This document shows positions 1 through 7,253 of a stretch of 15,914 bases of DNA, one piece after another. Source of the DNA: an uncultured Porphyromonas sp. (lineage in GTDB: Bacteria > Bacteroidota > Bacteroidia > Bacteroidales > Porphyromonadaceae). The first letter of the stretch is position 1. The number at the start of each line of letters is the position of its first letter. The notes under the pieces are model-generated. The model was not told the origin of the DNA. It did not search any database and saw only the letters and a list, made by a program, of their open reading frames with translations. The stretch covers positions 1 to 15,914 of the forward strand of contig NZ_CAKRLH010000017.1 of NCBI RefSeq assembly GCF_934359325.1. The letters are read 5' to 3'. The position numbers were made by a program, and so were the translations under genes.

Positions 1-477
1 AGCGTCTACCCGGTGTCGATGGAGGAGCTGCAGAATATCACCGGAGTCGGCAAGAGCAAGGCTGAGAAGTACGGTGCCCCCTTCATCGCTCTGATCAAGG
101 AGTATGTGGAGGAGAATGACATCGAGCGGCCGGAGGACATCCGTATCCGGACGGTCCCCAATAAGTCCAAGCTCAAGGTCTCCATCGTGCAGCACATCGA
201 TCGGAAGGTCTCGCTCGAGGACATCGCCAACTCCAATAACATGGACTTCAGCGACCTGCTCTCGGAGATCGAGTCGATCGTCTACTCCGGCACGAAGATC
301 AATATCAACTACTTCATCGATGACGTCATGGACGCCGACGACGTGGATGAGATCTTTAATTACTTCCGCCACTCCCCCACGGATGACCTCGACTCGGCAA
401 TGTCTGCCCTCGAGGTGTATGAAGAGGACGAGGTGAGACTCGTCAGGATAAAGTTCATCTCCGAGCTGGCTAATTGA
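1..477 (+). CDS. recQ: ATP-dependent DNA helicase RecQ, C-terminal part (5' truncated by window)
   Basis: The frame is open from the first base, so this is the tail (158 codons plus stop) of a longer gene; the GTG at 13 is not its real start. The first ~35 residues (PVSMEELQNITGVGKSKAEK, then YG..FI.LIKEYVEEN) are the second half of an HRDC domain, the helical DNA-binding module near the end of RecQ family 3'-5' helicases. The remaining ~110 residues are an acidic extension with a helix-turn-helix-like stretch (KVSLEDIANSNNMDFSDLL), as in the longer RecQ proteins of Bacteroidetes. The helicase and zinc domains lie upstream of the window. RecQ unwinds DNA in recombination and repair of stalled forks. 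The next gene starts 3 bases after the stop, suggesting one transcript. Assignment to RecQ rests on the HRDC motif and tail only. Confidence 0.88.
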   Translation, partial: SVYPVSMEELQNITGVGKSKAEKYGAPFIALIKEYVEENDIERPEDIRIRTVPNKSKLKVSIVQHIDRKVSLEDIANSNNMDFSDLLSEIESIVYSGTKININYFIDDVMDADDVDEIFNYFRHSPTDDLDSAMSALEVYEEDEVRLVRIKFISELAN

Positions 478-480
478 GTC

Positions 481-1377
481 ATGACACGATCTAAGTCACT
501 TCCCCTACTCCTCTTGCTGGGCAGTCTCATTCTGCTTCTCTCCGGCTGTCATAAGAGAGGCGGAGAGGAGGATATCAATCAGCGGATCAGTTGGCAGACA
601 GTCCACGTCGAGAGAGCCTACACCGACACCCTCACGCCGAGGATCCGGCAGGACACCACCCTCTCCGTACCGACCTACACCGTCTCGCTGGATCTCCTTG
701 AGCCGACTGCCGAGGGAGATGCGGGAGTGGTGGCAGACTCTCTCAGGAGCTACCTCATCGCCTGCCACGCCCTGGAAGGACCCGACTATGAGGTCCATAT
801 GAGTATGCAGAGCTACCTTGACAGTGTAGTGGCTCAGGGGCTGGAGAGCTATATCTCCGACCTGGCACGCGCCAAGACTCTGATGAGAGACGATGCGGAG
901 TCGCCCACGGCGCTTCTCTCCTTCTTCGCTGAGGAGATGATCAAGTCCGACTCCCTGACTTATAATCAGGCAGACCTGGTTTCCGTCAAGATCAGCCAGT
1001 ACGACTTCAGCGGCGGAGCCAATGGCGCCTCCTCGATCCGGTCCGCCAATTACGATCTCAAGCACAATACCCCGATCACCGTCCATCAGCTCTTCGCAGA
1101 CGGCTCTGAGGATAAGGTCGACGACCTGCTCCTCTCTGCGCTGATGAAGTCCTTCGGAGTGGACAGCCCCGACGCTCTCGCCGACAAGGGGGTCTACTTC
1201 TATGAGGAGGCAAAGATGGGAGAGTACTTCTACCTCACCTCGGGGGGCGTCACCTTCTACTTCAATCCCTACGACATCGCCGCCCACTTCGTCGGACCGA
1301 TAGAGCTGACGCTGCCCTACGCTGATATTGCCGGCTGCCTCAAGGATGAGTACAAGCAGCGACTGATGACCGAATGA
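481..1377 (+). CDS. DUF3298-type (RsiV/PdaC-like) lipoprotein of unknown function
   Basis: 298 residues. The N-terminus is a lipoprotein signal: basic n-region (MTRSK), leucine-rich core, and lipobox L20-S21-G22-C23, so the mature protein is probably anchored by Cys23. The centre has YDFSGGANG (about residues 174-182), matching the YxYxGGAHG signature of DUF4163/PdaC-like domains. The C-terminus (about 205-290, including LFADGSEDKVDDLL and FYFNPYDIAAHFVGPIEL) matches DUF3298, also found in the extracellular part of the anti-sigma factor RsiV. Members are secreted or surface proteins; no enzymatic function is established for stand-alone versions, and none can be inferred here. It starts 3 bases after recQ and its stop overlaps the rsmG start by 4 bases (ATGA), so translation is probably coupled. 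Family call by motif, function unknown. Confidence 0.85.
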   Translation: MTRSKSLPLLLLLGSLILLLSGCHKRGGEEDINQRISWQTVHVERAYTDTLTPRIRQDTTLSVPTYTVSLDLLEPTAEGDAGVVADSLRSYLIACHALEGPDYEVHMSMQSYLDSVVAQGLESYISDLARAKTLMRDDAESPTALLSFFAEEMIKSDSLTYNQADLVSVKISQYDFSGGANGASSIRSANYDLKHNTPITVHQLFADGSEDKVDDLLLSALMKSFGVDSPDALADKGVYFYEEAKMGEYFYLTSGGVTFYFNPYDIAAHFVGPIELTLPYADIAGCLKDEYKQRLMTE

Positions 1378-2015
1378 GCGCCGACCTGACTATCATAGAG
1401 CGGTACTTCCCCACCCTCACCGCTGAGCAGCTGGACCGGCTGAGCCGGCTGCCTGATCTATATAAGGAGTGGAATGAGAAGATCAACGTTGTCTCTCGTC
1501 GTGACATCGACCAGATCCTCGAGCACCACATCCTCCACTCGATGGTGATCGGGCGGTACACCTCCTTCCGTCCCGGGACGCGGATCATCGACGTCGGCAC
1601 CGGTGGCGGACTGCCTGGGATACCGCTGGCGATCCTTTTCCCCGAGTGTCACTTCACCCTGATCGACGGGACGGGGAAGAAGATCCGCGTCACACAGGCC
1701 ATCGCCGATGCGATCGGACTAACGAATGTGGAGGCTGTCCATACCCGCTCCGAGGAGTGGCAGGGACGCTACCACTTCATCGTCAGCCGTGCTGCGATGG
1801 ACCTCTCCGATCTCGTCCGCACGTCGGGTCACCTGATCGACCGGAGGGAGCAGCTCAATGCCCTCCCCAATGGGATCATCACCCTCAAGGGTGGCGATCT
1901 GACGGAGGAGCTACGACCCTTCCGCAAGTCGGTCGAGGTGGTGGAGATCAAGAGCCTCTATCCCGAGCTCGAGTACTACGACACTAAGAAAATCATTTAC
2001 CTACCCCTACACTGA
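1374..2015 (+). CDS. rsmG: 16S rRNA (guanine527-N7)-methyltransferase RsmG (GidB)
   Basis: 213 residues, normal for the family. RsmG methylates N7 of G527 in the 530 loop of 16S rRNA using S-adenosylmethionine; loss in other bacteria gives low-level streptomycin resistance. The family signature WNEKINVVSRRD (33-44) is present, followed by the SAM-binding motif I DVGTGGGLPGIPLA (Asp73 onward), the acidic motif LIDGTGKK, and a late FIVSRA segment matching the family's catalytic-core strand. The ATG overlaps the preceding lipoprotein stop, and the TGA at 2013-2015 shares a base with the next ATG (TGATG), so three genes in a row are translationally coupled. No oddities. Confidence 0.97.
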   Translation: MSADLTIIERYFPTLTAEQLDRLSRLPDLYKEWNEKINVVSRRDIDQILEHHILHSMVIGRYTSFRPGTRIIDVGTGGGLPGIPLAILFPECHFTLIDGTGKKIRVTQAIADAIGLTNVEAVHTRSEEWQGRYHFIVSRAAMDLSDLVRTSGHLIDRREQLNALPNGIITLKGGDLTEELRPFRKSVEVVEIKSLYPELEYYDTKKIIYLPLH

Positions 2016-2656
2016 TGCTACACTTCCAGACATTTACCGTCAATCAGATCTTTGAGCACCCCTATCTCGTATGGGACGACACGCTCGAGACGGTCATCAT
2101 CGACCCGGGCTTCGGCTCGGTCCGCGCGACGGAACAGCTGGCCGCTTTCGTCGAGAAGAAAGGTCTGCGCCCCGTCCGCTGCATCCTGACGCACGCCCAC
2201 TTCGATCACGTCATGGGCGCCTCCTTTGTCCGGGACAAGTGGGGACTTGAGATCGAGGCATCGTCGGATGAGATCGGCAGCCTGCCGAGCCTGATGGATC
2301 AATTTGCCGCCATGTCTCTAAAGGTACCCGAGGGAGTTCGCGAGGTGGAGCTTGTCCCCTTTCGCGACGAGGAGCAGGGGCAGGTTCGCTATGGGGAGCG
2401 GACGCTGCGAATCCTGCGGACCCCCGGTCACACAGCCGGTGGGGTCTCCTTTTTTGACCAAGAGGCCGGGGCGCTCTTTACCGGGGACACGCTCTTCGCC
2501 GGGGGCTGCGGCAGGACCGACCTCTGGGGCGGTGACGAGGCGCAGCTGATGCACTCGATCCGAGAGGTGCTCTTTGCCCTGCCCGACGAGACGGAGGTCT
2601 ACCCGGGGCACGGACCCCTTACCACCATTGGGGAGGAGAAGAAGAATTACAAGTAA
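2015..2656 (+). CDS. Metallo-beta-lactamase fold hydrolase, glyoxalase II-like
   Basis: 213 residues, the usual size for short glyoxalase II-like (YcbL-type) MBL hydrolases. The binuclear metal motif THAHFDH (His60, His62, Asp64, His65) is intact. Further ligands are in GHTAGG, in GDTLFAGGCGRTDL (Asp of GDT) and in YPGHG near the C-terminus. It lacks the long C-terminal helical domain of classical GloB that binds the glutathione part of the substrate, so hydrolysis of S-lactoylglutathione is not assured; a thioester or other small ester is possible. It has no signal peptide, so it is cytoplasmic. It starts inside the rsmG stop codon and is followed after 21 bases by the S46 peptidase. Family secure, substrate unknown. 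Confidence 0.93.
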   Translation: MLHFQTFTVNQIFEHPYLVWDDTLETVIIDPGFGSVRATEQLAAFVEKKGLRPVRCILTHAHFDHVMGASFVRDKWGLEIEASSDEIGSLPSLMDQFAAMSLKVPEGVREVELVPFRDEEQGQVRYGERTLRILRTPGHTAGGVSFFDQEAGALFTGDTLFAGGCGRTDLWGGDEAQLMHSIREVLFALPDETEVYPGHGPLTTIGEEKKNYK

Positions 2657-2677
2657 AAACCAGACATACAACTATCT

Positions 2678-4789
2678 ATGAAACTAAGAGCAAAGTATCT
2701 GCTGAGCCTCCTCGCGCTCCTCGTCCTCGCCCCCTCCGCCCGCGCGGACAAGGGGATGTGGATCCTCAATGAGCTGAAGAAGGAGAATATCGAGCGGATG
2801 AAAGAGCTTGGGCTGAAGGTCGACCCGACCAAGTTCTTCTCCAACACCGACCCCGGCATCGCCAATGCGGTGGTGATCTTCGGCGGCGGCTGCACCGGCA
2901 TCACCGCCTCCGATCAGGGGCTTATCTTCACCAATTACCACTGCGGCTTCGGCTCCATCCAGAGCGTCAGCGCCGTGGAGCACGACTACATCACCAATGG
3001 CTTCGTCGCCCACCGCACCTCTGAAGAGCTCCCGATCGAGGGGCTTCAGGTCAAGTACCTCCGGGAGACGGTCGACGTCACCGCCCGCGTCATGGAGGCG
3101 GCGGCTCAGGAGCCGGACCCGATGAAGAAGTATGGTGCGATCCGCACCTCCTGTGAGCAGATCGCCAGGGAGTACGGCGGGGACAAGCACACCTCGGCGG
3201 AGGTGATCCCCTTCTACGAGAGCAATCGGTACTACCTCATCGTCTACGATGTCTTCACCGACGTGCGTCTCGCCTTTGCGCCCCCCGCATCGGTCGGGAA
3301 GTTTGGCCGAGACACCGACAACTGGATGTGGCCCCGCCACACCATCGACTACTCCGTCTTCCGCGTCTACGCCGGCAAGGACAATAAGCCAGCCGACTAT
3401 GCTGCCGACAACGTCCCCTACAAGCCCGCCTACTACGCCAAGATCTCCCTCAAGGGAGTGAAGGAGGGAGACTACTCCATGACTATCGGCTTCCCCGGCT
3501 CCACCGACCGCTACCTCTCCTCCTGGGGCATCGTCGACCGGATCGAGAATAGCAACAAGCCGCGCATCCTCGTCCGTGGCATCAAGCAGGATATCTGGAG
3601 TGAGTATATGGCAAAGGACAATGCCATCAATATCCAGTACATCAGCAAGTATCTCGGCTCCTCCAATTACTGGAAAAACTCGATCGGTATGAATGCCGGG
3701 CTCAAGAAGCTCGACGTCGAGAGTGACAAGCGCGCCATCGAGGAGGAGTTTGCCCGCTGGGTCGCCGCCGACCCGAAGCGTCAGGCAGAGTACGGCGATG
3801 TGCTCGCGCGTCTGCAGCGCAACCTCGAGAAGACCGGTCCCATGAAGCACGACCTGACGATCCTCACCGAGGCACTCTCAGGCACTGAGCTCCGTGCCCT
3901 CTCCACCCTGCCCGGCAAGGAACCCGGCGCCTTTGACGGAACTAAGCTCTACAAGGACTACAACCCCGTCGTCGCCAAGGCGACCACGCCGGCGATGCTG
4001 AGGGTGATCCGGGAGAATGTCGCCCCTGAGCACCTCCCCTCTATCTTTGCCAAGATCGACGAGAAGTTTGGCGGCGATGTGGTAAAGTACACGGACTATC
4101 TCTTCGCCAACTCTGTCGTGGTGGAGAAGGGACGGATGATGGATGCCCTCCGCAACTACGACGCGCTGAAGGCTGCCTTCCCCACCGACCCGGCCGTGGA
4201 GCTGGTCGCCAGCATTATGGAGCAGGTCAATAAGATCTCCGCCGAGATGCAGCCCTACACCTACGACTACTACGCCGCCCGCAGGATCTTTATGAAGGGA
4301 CTGATGGAGATGTGGCCCGACCGTGCCCTGCCGAGTGACGCCAACTTCACCATGCGCCTCAGCTACGGCTCCGTCGGCGGCTACCGCCCCTACGATGCCG
4401 GCTGGTACGACTACTACACCACGTCGGTCGGTATGCTGGAAAAGAATGCAACCGGCAAGTCTGACTACTTCGTCCAGCCCGAGATCGTAAGTATGCTCAA
4501 GGACAGCAGCACCTACGGTCGCTGGGCGGCTGAGGACGGCACGCTCCACACCGACTTCATCTCCAATAACGACATCACCGGCGGCAACTCCGGCAGCCCC
4601 GTCTTCGATGGCGAGGGACACCTGATCGGTCTAGCCTTCGACGGCAATTGGGAGGCGATGAGCGGTGACATCGAGTTTGAGCCCAACCTCCAGCGATGCA
4701 TCTGCGTCGACATCCGTGCCATGCTCTACTACATGGACAAGTGGGGCAAGGCGGAGAGCCTGATCAGCGAGCTCACCTTCGTGAAGTAA
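2678..4789 (+). CDS. dpp7: Secreted S46 family dipeptidyl-peptidase, DPP7 type
   Basis: 703 residues, family-typical. A signal peptide (KLRAKYLLSLLALLVLAPSARA) with probable cleavage after Ala23 sends it to the periplasm. S46 enzymes have a chymotrypsin-like double beta-barrel interrupted by a helical domain and remove dipeptides from peptide N-termini; Porphyromonas uses them to feed on protein. The catalytic triad is visible: His88 in FTNYHCGFG, Asp224 in WMWPRHTIDYS, Ser638 in GGNSGSPVF. The residue 18 after the serine is Gly656 (FDGNWEAMSGD); by what I recall of DPP7/DPP11 comparison, Gly marks DPP7-like preference for hydrophobic P1, while DPP11 has Arg there for Asp/Glu. It is the last gene before a strong terminator and 21 bases from the preceding hydrolase. 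Confidence 0.94.
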   Translation: MKLRAKYLLSLLALLVLAPSARADKGMWILNELKKENIERMKELGLKVDPTKFFSNTDPGIANAVVIFGGGCTGITASDQGLIFTNYHCGFGSIQSVSAVEHDYITNGFVAHRTSEELPIEGLQVKYLRETVDVTARVMEAAAQEPDPMKKYGAIRTSCEQIAREYGGDKHTSAEVIPFYESNRYYLIVYDVFTDVRLAFAPPASVGKFGRDTDNWMWPRHTIDYSVFRVYAGKDNKPADYAADNVPYKPAYYAKISLKGVKEGDYSMTIGFPGSTDRYLSSWGIVDRIENSNKPRILVRGIKQDIWSEYMAKDNAINIQYISKYLGSSNYWKNSIGMNAGLKKLDVESDKRAIEEEFARWVAADPKRQAEYGDVLARLQRNLEKTGPMKHDLTILTEALSGTELRALSTLPGKEPGAFDGTKLYKDYNPVVAKATTPAMLRVIRENVAPEHLPSIFAKIDEKFGGDVVKYTDYLFANSVVVEKGRMMDALRNYDALKAAFPTDPAVELVASIMEQVNKISAEMQPYTYDYYAARRIFMKGLMEMWPDRALPSDANFTMRLSYGSVGGYRPYDAGWYDYYTTSVGMLEKNATGKSDYFVQPEIVSMLKDSSTYGRWAAEDGTLHTDFISNNDITGGNSGSPVFDGEGHLIGLAFDGNWEAMSGDIEFEPNLQRCICVDIRAMLYYMDKWGKAESLISELTFVK

Positions 4790-4811
4790 GTTTTCCACCC
4801 CTCAATTAATG

Positions 4812-4860
4812 CGATTGCCCCGGAGCGTCTCTCCAGACTGCTCCGGGGCAATCGTTTTTT
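4812..4860 (+). terminator. Rho-independent terminator after the S46 peptidase gene
   Basis: A perfect 15-bp inverted repeat (CGATTGCCCCGGAGC at 4812-4826 pairing with 4840-4854) encloses a 13-base loop whose ends (GTCT / AGAC) can pair further. Six T residues follow at 4855-4860. It lies 22 bases after the peptidase stop and ends the recQ-to-dpp7 run. Confidence 0.95.
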
Positions 4861-4955
4861 CCCGTTAATGCGAGGAGAAGCAGCTCTTTCCTTAGTGCGC
4901 CTACTTCAGAGCCCCCTTGAGTGACGGCAAAGTTGCCCCCTCAGTCTGATCATTC

Positions 4956-5011
4956 ACTAAACCCGGTAATAGTGATCACTAATACCGGGTTTAGTCGCGA
5001 CTAATACCGGT
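4956..5011. repeat. Nested palindromes with an 11-bp repeated motif upstream of hflX
   Basis: Positions 4956-4995 form a 40-bp palindrome centred on AGTGATCACT (4971-4980) with a single mismatched pair (A4969 opposite A4982). Overlapping it, TTAGTCGCGACTAA (4991-5004) is a second, perfect palindrome. The motif ACTAATACCGG occurs at 4978-4988 and again at 5000-5010, 22 bases apart, and in inverted form with one mismatch at 4964-4974. It is about 50 bases upstream of the probable -7 element of hflX. It could be a multi-site operator, a cruciform-forming element or a small repetitive extragenic element; the sequence alone does not decide. Confidence 0.8.
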
Positions 5012-5058
5012 AAAAGAAAACAGCCTGAAGGTGGATCCTTTCCTACGCTCTTATTTCG

Positions 5059-5066
5059 TACTTTTG
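5059..5066 (+). promoter_or_regulatory. Probable Bacteroidetes -7 promoter element for hflX
   Basis: TACTTTTG fits the TAnnTTTG -7 consensus. No TTTG is seen at the expected -33 position (about 5036-5039), so the promoter is only half supported. Transcription would begin about 7 bases downstream, at or just next to the ATG at 5072, which would leave almost no leader. Confidence 0.45.
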
Positions 5067-5071
5067 TGGTA

Positions 5072-6286
5072 ATGATAGACGAAAAGAACCTTACTCCTAA
5101 GGATAATAAGGAGGAGATACGCGCCCTGCTCATCGGGGTCTCCACGCCGGAGCAGACAGAGCGCCAGACGCGAGACTACTTAGATGAGCTCGCCTTCCTC
5201 GCCATGACGGATGGCATCACCGCTGCAGCGATGATGACGCAGAATCTCGATGCCCCCAAGTCCGGCTCCTATCTCGGGAGCGGTAAGCTCGAGGAGTGCG
5301 CTGAGCTGATCGAGCGGGACAAGCTCGATCTCGTCATCGTGGACGATGAGCTGACCGCCGTGCAGATCAATACGATCGAGAAGGCGTGCAAGGTGCCGGT
5401 CCGCGACCGTACCAGCCTGATCCTTGACATCTTTGCCGACCATGCCCGCACCGCTTACGCCAAGACGCAGGTGGAGCTGGCGCAGTACAACTATATGCTG
5501 CCTCGCCTGACCCGTATGTGGACCCACCTCGACCGCCAGCGTGGTGGTGGGACAAATATGCGCGGACCGGGTGAGACGCAGCTGGAGACCGACCGCCAGC
5601 TGATCAAGCGGCGCATCTCTAAGCTGCGGGACGACCTTACGAAGATCGATAAGCAGAAGCAGACGCAGCGGAAAAACCGTGGCGCCCTCGTGCGTGTCGC
5701 CCTCGTCGGCTACACCAACGTTGGCAAGTCGACGATTATGAACTCTCTCTCCAATAGCGAGGTCTTTGCCGACAACCGCCTCTTCGCCACCCTCGACACC
5801 ACGGTGCGCAAGGTGGTGATCAAGAATCTTCCTTTCCTTCTCTCCGACACCGTCGGCTTCATCCGCAAGCTCCCGACAGAGCTGATCGAGTCCTTCAAGT
5901 CCACCCTGGACGAGGTGCGCGAGGCGGACCTCCTACTCCATGTAGTGGACATCTCGCACCCTGCCTTTGAGGACCAGATCGCTGTGGTCTCCAAGACGCT
6001 CGACGAGCTACTGGAGGGGGAGAAGAAACCGGTCATCCTGGTCTTCAATAAGATCGATGACTACTCCTACGTGGAGAAGGATCCGGACGACCTCACCCCG
6101 GCGACGAAGGAAAACCTCTCCCTCGAGGATCTGGAGAAGACCTGGATGGCGCATATGGGCGAGAGCGACGTCGCCTTCGTCTCCGCCAAGACCGGTCAAG
6201 GTATGAGCGAACTGAAGGAGCTGCTCTACGACCGGGCTAAGGAGATCCACGTCACCCGCTACCCCTACAACGACTTCCTCTACTGA
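5072..6286 (+). CDS. hflX: GTPase HflX
   Basis: 404 residues from the ATG at 5072. A GTG at 5066 in the same frame overlaps the probable -7 box, so it is disfavoured. HflX binds the 50S subunit and splits or rescues stalled 70S ribosomes under stress. The N-terminal HflX domain (about 20-200) includes TPEQ and the family signature GGGTNMRGPGETQLETDR. The G domain shows G1 GYTNVGKS (213-220), switch I region DTTVRKV, G3 DTVGF (Asp259), G4 NKID (326-329) and G5 VSAKTGQG. It is the first gene after the terminator and is followed after 7 bases by cbiB, which suggests that the cobalamin genes are read with hflX. No sign of damage. Confidence 0.97.
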   Translation: MIDEKNLTPKDNKEEIRALLIGVSTPEQTERQTRDYLDELAFLAMTDGITAAAMMTQNLDAPKSGSYLGSGKLEECAELIERDKLDLVIVDDELTAVQINTIEKACKVPVRDRTSLILDIFADHARTAYAKTQVELAQYNYMLPRLTRMWTHLDRQRGGGTNMRGPGETQLETDRQLIKRRISKLRDDLTKIDKQKQTQRKNRGALVRVALVGYTNVGKSTIMNSLSNSEVFADNRLFATLDTTVRKVVIKNLPFLLSDTVGFIRKLPTELIESFKSTLDEVREADLLLHVVDISHPAFEDQIAVVSKTLDELLEGEKKPVILVFNKIDDYSYVEKDPDDLTPATKENLSLEDLEKTWMAHMGESDVAFVSAKTGQGMSELKELLYDRAKEIHVTRYPYNDFLY

Positions 6287-6293
6287 TCCCGGG

Positions 6294-7250
6294 ATGAACC
6301 ACCTCCTCCCTGTCGTCATCGGATTTCTCCTCGACCTCTGCCTCGGTGACCCACGATGGATGCCCCATCCGGTCATCGCCATGGGGCGGCTGATCAGTCG
6401 GCTGGAGCGATGGCTGAGACGGGACGGGCAGACGCCGGGAGAGGCTTACCGAGCCGGGCTCCTGCTCTGGTTCATCGTCGTGCTGGTGTGCGGAGGACTC
6501 TGCGCCCTCGTGATTTTCCTCGCCACAGCCCTTCACCCTGTCCTGGGGCTGGCAGTGGAGAGCATCCTCTGCTGGCAGGTGCTGGCGACGCGCTCTCTGG
6601 TGACGGAGGCTCGCAAGGTGGAGCAACCTCTCCTCCACGGGAATCTCCCTGAGGCGCGCCGTGCGGTCTCGATGATCGTCGGACGGGACACGGAGAGTCT
6701 CTCCGCCGAGGGGGTCACCAAGGCTGCGGTGGAGACGGTGGCGGAGAATACCTCCGATGGCATCGTGGCACCGCTTCTCTTCCTCATCCTCGGTGGGGCG
6801 CCCCTCGGTATCGCTTATAAGGCGGTGAATACGATGGACTCCATGATCGGCTACATTGATGAGCCGTACACCCACTTCGGACGCTTTGCCGCCCGTGCCG
6901 ATGACTTTTTCAATTACCTCCCCGCACGGCTCAGTGCCCTCATGATGCTGCTTGCCGGTCTGCTCCTCGGGCTGAACGGGCATCAGGGCTGGCGAGTGTT
7001 CCGTCGCGACAGATACAAGCACGCCAGCCCCAATTCAGCCCAGACCGAGTCGGTCATGGCGGGGCTGCTGAGGGTGCAGCTGGCAGGCGATGCCAGCTAT
7101 GGCGGACACATTCACCACAAGCCCTTCATCGGCGATCCACTTCGCCCGGTCGAGCCGCAGGACATCAGCCGCAGCTGTCGCGTGGCGACGGCGACGGCGG
7201 TCCTCTCGCTGCTGATCTTTGGCTCCATAACCTATCTGATCATCCACTGA
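6294..7250 (+). CDS. cbiB: Adenosylcobinamide-phosphate synthase CbiB (CobD of Pseudomonas)
   Basis: 318 residues, normal length. This inner-membrane enzyme condenses adenosylcobyric acid with (R)-1-amino-2-propanol O-phosphate to give adenosylcobinamide phosphate. The N-terminus carries the family pattern GFLLDLCLGDPRWMPHPVIAMGRLI. The conserved centre has ETVAENTSDGIVAPLLF and the KAVNTMDSMIGY segment, and the later part has RDRYKHASPNSAQTES. Several hydrophobic stretches (about 1-15, 55-90, 155-170, 220-235, and the extreme C-terminus) fit a polytopic membrane protein. It follows hflX by 7 bases and is followed after 3 bases by the decarboxylase that supplies its amino-alcohol substrate. 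Confidence 0.97.
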   Translation: MNHLLPVVIGFLLDLCLGDPRWMPHPVIAMGRLISRLERWLRRDGQTPGEAYRAGLLLWFIVVLVCGGLCALVIFLATALHPVLGLAVESILCWQVLATRSLVTEARKVEQPLLHGNLPEARRAVSMIVGRDTESLSAEGVTKAAVETVAENTSDGIVAPLLFLILGGAPLGIAYKAVNTMDSMIGYIDEPYTHFGRFAARADDFFNYLPARLSALMMLLAGLLLGLNGHQGWRVFRRDRYKHASPNSAQTESVMAGLLRVQLAGDASYGGHIHHKPFIGDPLRPVEPQDISRSCRVATATAVLSLLIFGSITYLIIH

Positions 7251-7253
7251 CCC

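Noticed and set aside
13..477. A complete small gene starting at the GTG at position 13
   Set aside because: The frame is open to base 1 and the sequence from there is the middle of an HRDC domain, so it is the tail of recQ.
2684..3850. 388-codon open frame on the - strand opposite the S46 peptidase
   Set aside because: It is antisense to a gene with an intact signal peptide and catalytic triad; its Val/Gly/Asp/His-rich composition reflects codon-position mirroring in GC-rich coding DNA.
4918..4943. Second hairpin (TGAG..GGCAA-AG-TTGCC..CTCA) between terminator and palindromes
   Set aside because: The loop would be only two bases, the arms are interrupted, and no T-run follows, so a terminator or RNA element is not supported.
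4790..5071. Cobalamin riboswitch upstream of the hflX-cob unit
   Set aside because: I looked for the B12 box (AGCCAG..GACC..GCC type) and its long-range partners and saw none; the gap holds a terminator and palindromes instead.
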